Part shown: positions 52,458 to 61,320 of the stretch, one piece after another
Numbering within the stretch: position 1 is the first letter of the stretch
Layout of the letters: each line of letters opens with the position of its first letter
From: CAJCJE01 sp963818685
Lineage (GTDB): Bacteria > Actinomycetota > Actinomycetes > Mycobacteriales > Pseudonocardiaceae
NCBI GenBank assembly: GCA_963818685.1
Contig: CAWFTJ010000013.1
Coordinates: 124,001-188,000 of the forward strand
Length of the DNA: 64,000 bases
Direction: 5' to 3'
The notes under the pieces: model-generated
The model's database searches: none
What the model was told of the DNA's origin: nothing
Seen by the model: only the letters and a program-made list of their open reading frames with translations
Position numbers and translations under genes: made by a program

Positions 52458-54263
52458 CTGCCCGACAACACGGTCACTCCAGCCGCGCCGGCCAAGCCCT
52501 CCTTCAGCGACATCTCCGAAGCCTGGCTGCTCGGTCGCGGCCGTGAACTGATCTCGATCGCCCAGTTCAGCGATGTCAAGGAGCAGCTGCGCATCGTCGA
52601 GGAACTCGACAGCCTGCTCACCGAGACGCAGCGGCGGGCAGAACCGGTCGCCGTCGGTCAGATGCTCCGGTTCGCGGTCACCGCCCGCATGCTGACTTCG
52701 TCAATTTCCAACGAACTCGTCGATCCGCTGCTGGACGAGTTGCTCGAACACGCCCGCCGGCACGGTCTCACGCTGCTGGAAGCCAACGCGTTCGCGCTGC
52801 GCGCCAAGCGCGCGCTGCGCAGCGGCGCCAACGAGATCGCGGTCGAGGACCTGGCCGTCGCGCTGGCCATGCTCGACTCCGAACCGATCGCCAGCGGCAG
52901 CGAGCCGGGCGAGCACCAGACCAACCAGCCGCGCCAGCATATCGAGGGCCTGCTCTCCGCCGTCCTGGTCGACACCACGCTCGCCCTCACCGACCTTGGC
53001 ATGTTCGAGGTCGCCGACGAGGTCACCGCGCGCGCCAACACCACCATCGCCACCTGGGGCCCGCACGAGATCGCGGTGAACCTGTGCAACCGGGTCCGGC
53101 TGTGGCTGGGTTGGGCGCTGCAACAGGAACGGCTCGGCAACACCCGGCAGGCCGCGAAACGCTTCCGCACCGCGGCCCAGATGGCCGAGGACGCCGAAGT
53201 GCCCTTCCGCGACTCGCTGTTTCCGCTGGACAAGACCAGGCCGGCCGCTGACCAGGTGACCCTGCTCGGCGCGGCGCACGCGCTGGCCAAGCCCGGTGGC
53301 GAGCACATCGAGCGGCTCGAATCGCTGCTGCACACCAACAACGCCAACTCCGACCTGGCCATCGTGGCCATCGCGCTGGCCCGCTGCTACGCGGCCGACG
53401 GCGACGTGCCGGAGGCGATAGCCACGCTCACCGAGATGCGCCAGCACCTGGCCGACGACACGTGCGAGTCGGTACAGCGGCTCTCGATCATCCGCGAGAT
53501 CGCCCGGCTCTGCTCGGCAACCACCGACACCGAGGCGCAGACCACCGGCACCAGCACGGACGAACTGCGCCGCATCCTCGCCCTTGAGGCGTACGCGGAC
53601 GAACTGGAGAAGGAACTCTGGGCCAGCCGCACCTCCCGCCAGGCCACCGTGAAGGCCCGCCGTGAGCACGTCCGGCTCTCCCGCGAGCACGGCGCCATCT
53701 CGATCAAGGCCATGGAGGACCCGCTCACCGGCCTTGCCAACCGGCGCGCGCTCGACGAACGACTGGCCGAGCTGACCGCGCAGCAAGGCAGCCAGGTGGT
53801 GTCCATCGCACTGGTCGACCTCGACGGGTTCAAGGCCGTCAACGACCGCGCATCGCACGCCGAGGGCGACGACGTGCTGCGCGTTGTCGCCGGCACGCTG
53901 CGTAACACCCTGCGCGGTGGCGACCTGGTCGCCCGCTACGGCGGTGACGAGTTCGTCGCCCTACTCCCCGGCGCTCCGCTGTCCGCGGCGGAGAACGCGC
54001 TCAACCGCGCCGCCAAGGCCGTCGCCAACCTGCCGACCGACCTCTCGCACGGGGTCACCCTGTCCGTCGGCGTGGTCTCGCTGCGCCCGCAGGAGTCCGC
54101 AGCGAGCGTGCTCGCGCGTGCCGACCATGCCATGTACCAGGCAAAACGCGGTGGCGGTAACGCCGTAGCCGCAGTCTCCGGCGGCCCGGCCGCCGAATCG
54201 GGCGAACAGGCTGAAGAGGTGCAGGGGACCGGGCCGGCCTGGGTGCCTCCGGAGGCACCGTAG
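52458..54263 (+). CDS. Diguanylate cyclase with a helical repeat N-domain, apparent CTG start
   Basis: 601 aa if started at CTG 52458, seven bases after GGAGG. The first in-frame ATG (52662) would drop 68 residues with clear coding character (SFSDISEAWLLGRGRELISI). Residues 1-390 are helical, TPR-like; about 395-425 is a coiled-coil linker; the GGDEF domain starts with MEDPLTGLANRRAL and has an intact GGDEF at about 495, with the RxxD inhibitory site (RGGD) five residues before it. It should make c-di-GMP with product feedback. No membrane helix. Confidence 0.82.
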   Translation: MPDNTVTPAAPAKPSFSDISEAWLLGRGRELISIAQFSDVKEQLRIVEELDSLLTETQRRAEPVAVGQMLRFAVTARMLTSSISNELVDPLLDELLEHARRHGLTLLEANAFALRAKRALRSGANEIAVEDLAVALAMLDSEPIASGSEPGEHQTNQPRQHIEGLLSAVLVDTTLALTDLGMFEVADEVTARANTTIATWGPHEIAVNLCNRVRLWLGWALQQERLGNTRQAAKRFRTAAQMAEDAEVPFRDSLFPLDKTRPAADQVTLLGAAHALAKPGGEHIERLESLLHTNNANSDLAIVAIALARCYAADGDVPEAIATLTEMRQHLADDTCESVQRLSIIREIARLCSATTDTEAQTTGTSTDELRRILALEAYADELEKELWASRTSRQATVKARREHVRLSREHGAISIKAMEDPLTGLANRRALDERLAELTAQQGSQVVSIALVDLDGFKAVNDRASHAEGDDVLRVVAGTLRNTLRGGDLVARYGGDEFVALLPGAPLSAAENALNRAAKAVANLPTDLSHGVTLSVGVVSLRPQESAASVLARADHAMYQAKRGGGNAVAAVSGGPAAESGEQAEEVQGTGPAWVPPEAP

Positions 54264-54381
54264 GATCGGGGCACACCCCAGCGTCCGCCCGTGCCGTAGC
54301 GGCACGCCGTTCGGGGCGTACGTGAACCGACGAACACGGTCGGTCACCGAAACGAAAGCGACCACCCGACCGACGTACGAG

Positions 54382-54417
54382 CACGATCCCGATTCCCACG
54401 ATCCCGATTCCCACGAT
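54382..54417. repeat. 15-bp direct repeat in the glmU leader
   Basis: CACGATCCCGATTCC occurs at 54382-54396 and 54397-54411, followed by a third partial copy (CACGAT). It lies 19-54 bases before the glmU start codon. An in-frame ATG upstream (54322) would translate it as DPDSHDPDSHD, but lacks a ribosome binding site. Confidence 0.6.
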
Positions 54418-54435
54418 GGCGAGGGAGAACCTCGA

Positions 54436-55968
54436 ATGCCCGAGGGCGTTACCGGAGGAATGACCGTATCGGTCCCTGCACCAGCGCCGGAGGGCGCCGG
54501 CCCGATCACCGCGATCGTGCTCGCGGCGGGCGAGGGCACCAGGATGCGGTCGGCCACGCCGAAGGTGCTGCACCGCATCGCCGGTCGCACCCTGGTCGAG
54601 CACGCGGTCCGCGCCGCGGCGGGGCTCGCCCCACAACACCTGGTCACCGTCGTCGGCCACGGCCGCGACGCCGTCACCGACCACCTCAAGACCGTCGGCG
54701 AGACGCTCGGCCGCGAGATCGTCGTAGCCGTGCAGGAGCAGCAGCAGGGCACCGGCCACGCGGTCGCCTGCGGCCTCGACGAACTGCCCGCCGACCTGAC
54801 CGGCACCGTGGTCGTCTCCTACGGCGATGCCCCGCTGCTCACCCCGCAGACCCTGCACGACCTCGTCGCCGAACACGTCGCGCGCGGTCAGGCCGTGACC
54901 GTGCTCACCGCGATCGTGCCCGACCCGAACGGCTACGGCCGCATCCTGCGCGACGCCGACGGTGCGGTCACCGCGATCGTCGAGCAGCGCGACGCCACCG
55001 ACGAGCAGCGCGCCATCCACGAGATCAACTCGGGCATCTACGCCTTTGACGCGCGGGTGCTGATCGACGCGCTCGGCCGGCTGGGCACCGACAACGCCCA
55101 GGGTGAGCTGTATCTCACCGATGTGATCGGCATCGCCCGCGCCGCCGGTCACCGGGCGGGCGCACTTGTCACCGACGACGTGTGGCAGGTGGAGGGCGTC
55201 AACGACCGCGTCCAACTGGCGAACCTCGGCGCCGAGCTGAACCGGCGGCTGGTCCGCGAATGGCAGCGGGCCGGCGTCACCATGCTCGACCCGACCACGG
55301 TCTGGCTGGACATGGACGTCGAGCTGGCCAGAGACGTCACCATCGAGCCGAACACCCAGTTGCGCGGGCGCACCACCGTCGGCGAGGGCGCCACCATCGG
55401 CCCGGACACCACGCTCACCGACGTGATCATCGGCGCGGGCGCCAGCGTGGTCCGCACGCACGGCAGCGGCGCCGAGGTCGGTCCCGGCGCGAGCGTCGGC
55501 CCCTTCGCCTACCTGCGGCCCGGCGCCCAGCTCGGTGAGAAGGGCAAGATCGGCACGTTCGTCGAGGTCAAGAACTCGCAGATCGGCCGGGGCACGAAGG
55601 TGCCGCACCTGAGTTACGTTGGGGACGCGACCATCGGCGAGTACAGCAACATCGGCGCGGCGAGCGTGTTCGTCAACTACGACGGTGTCAACAAGCACCG
55701 CACCGTCGTCGGGTCGCACGTGCGCATGGGCTCGGACAACATGTACGTCGCGCCGGTCACCATCGGCGACGGCGCGGCAAGCGGGGCGGGCGCCGTGATC
55801 CGGCGCAACGTGCCGCCAGGGGCGCTGGCCGTGTCCGGCGGCCCGCAACGCAACCTGGAAGGCTGGGTACTCAGCAAGCGAGCGGGCACCCCGGCGGCAC
55901 AGGCCGCGCAAGCCGCCCTCGACGCCATCCAGGCAGACGCGATCCAGGCAGACGAACAAGAGGACTGA
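54436..55968 (+). CDS. glmU: Bifunctional UDP-GlcNAc pyrophosphorylase / glucosamine-1-P acetyltransferase
   Basis: 510 aa from ATG 54436, eight bases after GGGAG. The N-domain (about 20-260) is a uridyltransferase: LAAGEGTRMRSATPKVLH, QGTGHAVACGL, YGDAPLL, GYGRILRD. The C-domain is a left-handed beta helix of hexapeptide repeats with GPFAYLRPGAQL, FVEVKNSQIG, YVGDATIGEYSNIGA and NYDGVNKHRT. It makes UDP-GlcNAc for peptidoglycan. It lies nine bases upstream of prs, as in Rv1018c-Rv1017c. Confidence 0.96.
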   Translation: MPEGVTGGMTVSVPAPAPEGAGPITAIVLAAGEGTRMRSATPKVLHRIAGRTLVEHAVRAAAGLAPQHLVTVVGHGRDAVTDHLKTVGETLGREIVVAVQEQQQGTGHAVACGLDELPADLTGTVVVSYGDAPLLTPQTLHDLVAEHVARGQAVTVLTAIVPDPNGYGRILRDADGAVTAIVEQRDATDEQRAIHEINSGIYAFDARVLIDALGRLGTDNAQGELYLTDVIGIARAAGHRAGALVTDDVWQVEGVNDRVQLANLGAELNRRLVREWQRAGVTMLDPTTVWLDMDVELARDVTIEPNTQLRGRTTVGEGATIGPDTTLTDVIIGAGASVVRTHGSGAEVGPGASVGPFAYLRPGAQLGEKGKIGTFVEVKNSQIGRGTKVPHLSYVGDATIGEYSNIGAASVFVNYDGVNKHRTVVGSHVRMGSDNMYVAPVTIGDGAASGAGAVIRRNVPPGALAVSGGPQRNLEGWVLSKRAGTPAAQAAQAALDAIQADAIQADEQED

Positions 55969-55976
55969 CTACCGCC

Positions 55977-56957
55977 ATGAGTCCGAAATCCGGAATTCCG
56001 AAGAAGAGCTTGATGCTCTTCGCCGGCCGCGCCCATCACGAGCTCGCCGACGAGGTGGCCAAGCATCTCAACGTGACGATCACGCCACAGTCGGCATATG
56101 ACTTCGCCAACGGAGAGATCTTCGTCCGGTTCGAGGAATCGGTGCGGGGCAGCGACGCGTTCGTCATCCAGAGCCACTGCGCGCCCATCAACAAGTGGGT
56201 GATGGAACAACTGATCATGGTCGACGCGCTCAAGCGCGCCAGCGCCAAGCGGATCACCGTGATCATGCCGTTCTACCCGTACGCGCGGCAGGACAAGAAG
56301 CACAAGGGCCGTGAGCCGATCTCCGCCCGGCTGATCGCCGACCTGTTCAAGACCGCGGGCGCCGACCGGATCATGACCGTCGACCTGCACACCGCGCAGA
56401 TCATGGGCTTCTTCGACGGCCCAGTCGACCACCTGCTCGCGCAGACCCTGCTCGCCGACCACGTCAGCGCGACCTACTCGGGCGAGCCGATCACCGTGGT
56501 CTCCCCCGACGCCGGCCGCACCAAGCTGGCGGAGAAATGGGCCGACCAGCTCGGCGGCACGCCCATCGCGTTCATCCACAAGACCCGCGACCCGCTCAAG
56601 CCCAACGAGGTCGTCGCCAACCGCGTGGTCGGCGAGATCAAGGGCAGGTTGTGCGTTGTCATCGACGACATGGTCGACACCGGCGGCACCATCGCCAAGG
56701 CCGTCGGCCAGCTGTTGACGGCAGGCGCGTCGGACGTGGTGATCGCCGCGACGCACGGCGTGCTGTCCGGCAACGCACCGCAGCGCCTTGCCGAGTGCGG
56801 GGCACGCGAGGTGATTTTCACCAACACGCTGCCGATCGAGGACGAGAAACGCTTCCCCGGCCTGACCGTGTTGTCGATCGCCCCGCTGCTGGCCAGGGCG
56901 ATCCAGGAAGTGTTCGAGGACGGGTCGGTCACCAGTCTGTTCAACGGGAACGCCTGA
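55977..56957 (+). CDS. prs: Ribose-phosphate pyrophosphokinase
   Basis: 326 aa, ATG 55977. It makes PRPP from ribose-5-phosphate and ATP. Motifs: FANGEIFVRFEESVRG near 40, the ATP flag YPYARQDKKHKGREPISARL, the Mg motif DLHTAQIMGFF, and the PRPP loop VVIDDMVDTGGTIAKAV. It lies in the glmU-prs-rplY-pth order conserved in actinobacteria. Confidence 0.96.
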   Translation: MSPKSGIPKKSLMLFAGRAHHELADEVAKHLNVTITPQSAYDFANGEIFVRFEESVRGSDAFVIQSHCAPINKWVMEQLIMVDALKRASAKRITVIMPFYPYARQDKKHKGREPISARLIADLFKTAGADRIMTVDLHTAQIMGFFDGPVDHLLAQTLLADHVSATYSGEPITVVSPDAGRTKLAEKWADQLGGTPIAFIHKTRDPLKPNEVVANRVVGEIKGRLCVVIDDMVDTGGTIAKAVGQLLTAGASDVVIAATHGVLSGNAPQRLAECGAREVIFTNTLPIEDEKRFPGLTVLSIAPLLARAIQEVFEDGSVTSLFNGNA

Positions 56958-57190
56958 GTATTTCGGCGACCCCCGTTCGGCGTTGCTGATGTAGGCGGCC
57001 TACACTGACGGGGTTGCCTCGGCGAGGACGGGCCCATCTGGGCCTGGCGTGATCGACGCGGCGGTTGGTCTTGCAGCCTGCCGTCATGTCCGATGGTCGC
57101 GCGAGCCGCCGTCGGAGGCAACCACCGCCCACTCACTTCGCAGCACCGGCCATTGTGCCGGACGAGGATCGAAACAAGGAGTACCCCGCC

Positions 57191-57808
57191 GTGTCCGAGG
57201 TCCGTCTCGCCGCCGAGCCGCGAACCGAGTTCGGTAAGGGCGCCGCCCGCCGTACCCGTCGCGCCGGCAAGATCCCCGCGGTGCTCTACGGCCACGGTTC
57301 CGACCCGAAGCACCTGGCCCTGCCGGCGCTTGAGTTCGCCCGTGTCGTCCGTGAGCACGGCCAGAATGCCGTTCTAACTCTCGACATCGATGCGTCCGGC
57401 ACCGAGCTGGCGCTGACCAAGACGGTCACAACGCATCCGATCAAGAACTACATCGAGCACGTCGACCTGCTGCTGGTTCAGCGCGGCGAGAAGGTCACCG
57501 TCGACATCCCCGTCGTGGTGACCGGCGACGCGGCCTCCGGCACCCTGGTCAACCAGGAGGCCACCACCATCCAGGTGGAGGCCGAGGCGCTGCACATTCC
57601 GGAAGAGGTCCAGGTCTCGGTGGAGGGTGTCGCCGCAGGTACCCAGATCACCGCGGCGCAGCTGACCCTGCCCCAGGGCGTCGACCTCGCGGTCGACCCG
57701 GACACGCTGGTCGTCAACGTCATCGTCGCGCCGACCGCTGCCCAGCTCGACGCAGGCGAGAGCGAAGGCGCCGCCGAGGGCGAAGGTCAGGACAGCGACG
57801 AAAGCTGA
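57191..57808 (+). CDS. rplY: 50S ribosomal protein L25/Ctc
   Basis: 205 aa from GTG 57191, nine bases after AAGGAG; upstream in-frame ATGs lack support. The N-domain (EPRTEFGKGAARRTRRAGKI, PAVLYGHG) binds 5S rRNA; the C-domain is the TL5/CTC beta-rich extension (EKVTVDIPVVVTGDAASGTL). It has an acidic Glu/Gly/Asp tail. A terminator at 57838-57876 separates it from pth. Confidence 0.95.
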   Translation: MSEVRLAAEPRTEFGKGAARRTRRAGKIPAVLYGHGSDPKHLALPALEFARVVREHGQNAVLTLDIDASGTELALTKTVTTHPIKNYIEHVDLLLVQRGEKVTVDIPVVVTGDAASGTLVNQEATTIQVEAEALHIPEEVQVSVEGVAAGTQITAAQLTLPQGVDLAVDPDTLVVNVIVAPTAAQLDAGESEGAAEGEGQDSDES

Positions 57809-57837
57809 CCCACACCCGGGTCGTTTTCAGTCCATCC

Positions 57838-57876
57838 GAAACCCGCCGGCATGATCTCTCATGTCCGGCGGGTTTC
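57838..57876. terminator. Intrinsic terminator between rplY and pth
   Basis: A long hairpin: GAAACCCGCCGGCATGA (57838-57854) pairs with TCATGTCCGGCGGGTTTC (57859-57876) with one bulge, around TCTC. Flanking A and T runs allow it to work on either strand. Confidence 0.75.
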
Positions 57877-57898
57877 GTCGTGAACAAGGTGATCGACA

Positions 57899-58477
57899 AT
57901 GGCTGATGATCAACTGTTCCTGGTGGTCGGCCTCGGCAACCCCGGCCCGACCTACGCCCACAACCGCCACAACATCGGCTTCGGCGTCGTCGAGGAACTC
58001 GCCGCCCGGATCGGCGGCAGGTTCAAGGCACACAAGACCAACGCCGATGTCCTGGAGGGCAGGCTCGCCGGCCAGCGCGTCGTGCTCGCCAAACCCAGGA
58101 CCTACATGAACCTCTCCGGCGGCCCCGTCGCCGGGCTCGTCCGGTTCTTCAAACTGACCCCCGCGTCGGTCATCGTCGTGCACGACGAACTCGACATCCC
58201 GTTCGACACACTCCGCCTCAAGCTCGGCGGCGGCGACAACGGACACAACGGACTCCGCTCGATCACAAAGTCCATCGGCAGCAAGGACTACTACCGCGTC
58301 CGCGTCGGCATCGGCCGCCCACCCGGCCGCATGGACCCCGCCGACTTCGTGCTCAAGGACTTCTCCCCGACCGAACGCAAGGACCTCCCCCTCCTCGTCG
58401 ACCGCGCGGCCGACGCCGTGGAAGCCCTGATCAAAACCGGCCTCGAAGCCGCCCAGAACACCTTCCACGCAGGTTAG
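57899..58477 (+). CDS. pth: Peptidyl-tRNA hydrolase
   Basis: 192 aa, ATG 57899. Motifs: VVGLGNPGPTYAHNRHNIGF with catalytic His, KPRTYMNLSGGPV, VHDELDIPFDTLRLKLGGGD and NGHNGLRSI. It frees tRNA from drop-off peptidyl-tRNA. Last gene of the glmU-prs-rplY-pth run. Confidence 0.96.
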   Translation: MADDQLFLVVGLGNPGPTYAHNRHNIGFGVVEELAARIGGRFKAHKTNADVLEGRLAGQRVVLAKPRTYMNLSGGPVAGLVRFFKLTPASVIVVHDELDIPFDTLRLKLGGGDNGHNGLRSITKSIGSKDYYRVRVGIGRPPGRMDPADFVLKDFSPTERKDLPLLVDRAADAVEALIKTGLEAAQNTFHAG

Positions 58478-58490
58478 CCGCCTTGTCACG

Positions 58491-58602
58491 GTGCACCAGA
58501 GGTAGCCTAGGAAGTGCACCAGACGTAGCGTGACAGCGGTGAAAACGGGATGGTAGAACCGGAGAAAATGGGATGGTAGGACTCTTGAAAATGGGAGTCT
58601 AG
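58491..58602. repeat. Two sets of repeats with a 23-bp period upstream of the DUF4143 gene
   Basis: Set A: GTGCACCAGAGGTAG at 58491-58505 and a one-mismatch copy at 58514-58528. Set B: GAAAACGGGATGGTAG at 58541-58556, GAAAATGGGATGGTAG at 58564-58579 and GAAAATGGGAGTCTAG at 58587-58602. Within each set the period is exactly 23 bp, about two helix turns. The array ends 28 bases before the start of the decayed ATPase gene and is probably its operator region. Confidence 0.75.
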
Positions 58603-59027
58603 AGGCACCGCCAGCGGCATCATGGCACCGTGACCAGCTATCTTCCGCGCATCGTCGACATCGAACTTGACGAGCTGATGACCAGGCTTCCAGCCATCAG
58701 TCTGGAGGGGCCGCGAGGGGTCGGCAAGACAGCGACTGCCGAGCGTCGAGCCAAGACAGTCTTCGCCTTGGACGACTCCGATGAGCTGGAACTGCTTGTC
58801 GGAGATCCAGGCAGGCTCGACCGTCTGCCTCATCCGCTGCTGGTCGACGAGTGGCAACTTCATCCGGCCGTGTGGGACTGGGTCCGTCGCAGCGCGATCG
58901 TGATTACAGCGCTGGACGATTTCTCCTGACTGGCCACGCCAGCCCCGTATCCGCACCCACTCATTCGGGTGCGGGTCGAATCGTTCGAATTCAGAGGTGG
59001 ACCTGCCCGCATACACCGAGGAAATCC

Positions 59028-60501
59028 GGGTCTTCGAAGTTAACCGGGCAAAGTAGTTGTGACCGCCCCACCTGGTGACGCAGTGTAGTCAAGTCTGGGT
59101 GTCGTCCCCCCCGGATGAACGGCGCCCGCAGCCCTTCGTGATCATGACTGTTGTCTACGCAGTCGATCAAGAAGAGCTACGGGCGTGCACCACGATACGA
59201 CGTTGTTGTTAGGGCTGGACGGTGTGGTGGTCGATCGGGTCGATCTGGATCCGGACGGCTGCCGGGTGGTGCACGTGAGCACGGCGGACGCGTCACCGGC
59301 GTGTCCCTCGTGCGCGACTCCGTCGACCTCGGTGAAGGGATGGGTGGTCACCCAACCCCGTGATCTGTCCTTTCCCGTACCGGCACGACTGGTGTGGCAC
59401 AAACGCCGGTGGCGCTGCCAGGCTGTGACGTGTCGACGGTCCTCGTTCACCGAGTCGATACCCCAGATCCCCTCCCGTAAGCGGGTGACCAGTCGGCTGC
59501 GGGATGCGGCCGGACGCGCGGTGGTCGTGGGCACGACGGTGGTGCGGGCCGCGCGTGAGGTGGGCCTGTCCTGGCCGGTGGTCCACGCGGCCTTCGTGGA
59601 GCACGCCACCGCGGTGTTGCCTGAGGAGCCGGAACCGGTGGTAGCACTGGGAATTGATGAGACCCGCCGGGGTACACCGCGGTTCACTGTGGACGCCGAG
59701 ACCGGGAAGGTGGAACAGGTCGTTGACCGATGGCACACCGGATTCGTTGACCTGACTGGTGGCCAGGGCTTGTTGGGGCAGGTAGAAGGCCGCTCCAGCC
59801 GCGATGCCGGATCGTGGCTGGCCGCCAGAACTCAGCAGTGGCGGGAGAGTGTCGCGGTCGTGGCGATCGACATGTGCGCCGCCTATCGCGCCGCGGTGGT
59901 CGAGCATTTACCGGACGCGACACTGGTGGTCGACCATTTTCATGTTGTGCAACTGCCGAACCGAATGGTGGCCGCGGTACGCCGTCGGGTGACCTCGACG
60001 CTGCGGGGACGTCGGGCCCGTAAAGACGATCCCGAATATGGGCTGCGTCGACGCCTGCTGCGCAACCGCGAGGACCTGACGCCTGAGAAGTTCACCGACA
60101 TGTGGAACCGGCTGATCGACCTGGGCGGGGCCGGGGAGGAGATCCTGGCCGCGTGGATCGCGAAGGAAGAACTCCGCGCCCTGTTGGCCTTGGCCCGCAC
60201 CGGCGCGTTCCGTCACCGGATCTCCCAACGGCTCTGGGTTTTCTACCGGTGGTGCGCCGACACCGACATCCCCGAGTTGCATTGTCTGGCTGGCACTATC
60301 GAAGCGTGGTGGCCGCAGATCGAGGCGTTCATCCGCACTGGTGTCACCAACGCGGCCAGCGAGGGGGTCAATCGGTTGATCAAGCTGGAAGCCCGCAACG
60401 CGTTCGGTTTCCGCAACCCGGTCAACCAACGCCTTCGGTCACGCTGCGCGAGCGTCCGGGCGGCCTGGCGGCGAGCCAAGCCCGGTTAACTTCGAAGACC
60501 C
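59028..60501 (+). mobile_element. ISL3-family insertion sequence, complete
   Basis: 1474 bp. Terminal inverted repeats 59028-59049 and 60480-60501 are identical over 22 bp (ends GGGTCTTCGAAG...). They are flanked by a perfect 8-bp target duplication, GGAAATCC, at 59020-59027 and 60502-60509. It carries one transposase gene, whose stop lies inside the right repeat. The intact ends and duplication point to a recent, simple insertion. Confidence 0.93.
59185..60489 (+). CDS. ISL3-family transposase
   Basis: 434 aa from GTG 59185. N-terminal zinc finger (ACPSCATPS, RRWRCQAVTCRR), an HTH region (about 110-135), and the DDE catalytic core: ALGIDETRRG (D), VAIDMCAAYRAAVVEHLPDA, VVDHFHVVQL (D), and NAASEGVNRLIKL (E). 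It contains two TTA codons (59209 and 59908), so expression may need the UUA-reading tRNA. Full length with no disruption. Confidence 0.93.
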   Translation: MHHDTTLLLGLDGVVVDRVDLDPDGCRVVHVSTADASPACPSCATPSTSVKGWVVTQPRDLSFPVPARLVWHKRRWRCQAVTCRRSSFTESIPQIPSRKRVTSRLRDAAGRAVVVGTTVVRAAREVGLSWPVVHAAFVEHATAVLPEEPEPVVALGIDETRRGTPRFTVDAETGKVEQVVDRWHTGFVDLTGGQGLLGQVEGRSSRDAGSWLAARTQQWRESVAVVAIDMCAAYRAAVVEHLPDATLVVDHFHVVQLPNRMVAAVRRRVTSTLRGRRARKDDPEYGLRRRLLRNREDLTPEKFTDMWNRLIDLGGAGEEILAAWIAKEELRALLALARTGAFRHRISQRLWVFYRWCADTDIPELHCLAGTIEAWWPQIEAFIRTGVTNAASEGVNRLIKLEARNAFGFRNPVNQRLRSRCASVRAAWRRAKPG

Positions 60502-61320
60502 GGAAATCCTGCGTTCAGGATTCCCGGCGATCCACAATCTGCCGCTGCGGATACGGCGAACTCAACTCGACAGTTACCTTGATCGCATTGTCGAAGGTGA
60601 TTTCCCCGATCAGGGCCATCTCGTTCGCCGACCGGATGCGCTCCGAGCCTGGCTCGCGGCATATGCGGCAGCGACCGCTACCACAGCCTCATACAGCGCG
60701 ATCCTCAACGCCGCAACTCTCGGTGAGTCCAACAAACCAGCAAAGTCGACGACGGCTGCTTATCGAGATGTGCTGAGTCAGATCTGGCTTCTCGATCCCA
60801 TCACGGGTTGGCTACCTACCCGCAACCCGTTCGTGCGACTGGCTCAGGCTCCCAAACATCATCTCGCCGATCCCGCACTGGCCGCCCGTCTATTGGGAGC
60901 CAGCGAGACGTCTCTTCTGATGGGCCAGACTTCGGAGCCAGCCGTGCCCCGCGACGGCACGCTGCTCGGCGCTTTGTTCGAATCCCTGGTTGCCCTCAAT
61001 CTAAGAGTGTATGCCCAAGCCAACGAGGCGAGGATTCATCATCTGCGAACCCTCGACGGCAAGCACGAGGTGGATTTCATCGTTGAGCGGGACGATCACA
61101 GGATCGTCGCGCTGGTAGTGAAGCTTGCTGCCTCGATCAACGACTCCGATGTCGTCCATCTGCACTGGCTCCGTGATCAGTATGGGGACGCACTGCTCGA
61201 CGCAGCAGTGGTCAGCACCGGTAAATATGCCTACCGGCGTCAGGACGGCATCGCGGTCATTCCGGCGGCGCTGCTTGGCCCATGAGCGGGAACAAACGTA
61301 TACAGCGGTGGCTCTACTGG

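Larger units (their letters stand above)
58630..61285 (+). pseudogene. DUF4143/AAA_14-type ATPase gene, decayed and split by an ISL3 element
   Basis: The 5' part (58630-59027) keeps the P-loop ISLEGPRGVGKTATAERRA and LLVDEWQ. A missing base near 58893 shifts the frame before DYSAGRFLLTG, and a deletion has removed about 40 codons between GAGRIVRI and LPAYTEEI. The 3' part (60502-61285) resumes as ILRSGFPAIHNLPLR through YAAATATTASYSAIL and PKHHLADPALAARLLG to the nuclease-like end (KHEVDFIVERDD). The IS interrupts EEI|L at a GGAAATCC duplication. The 3' frame 60770-61285 could still be translated from an internal start. Confidence 0.88.
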
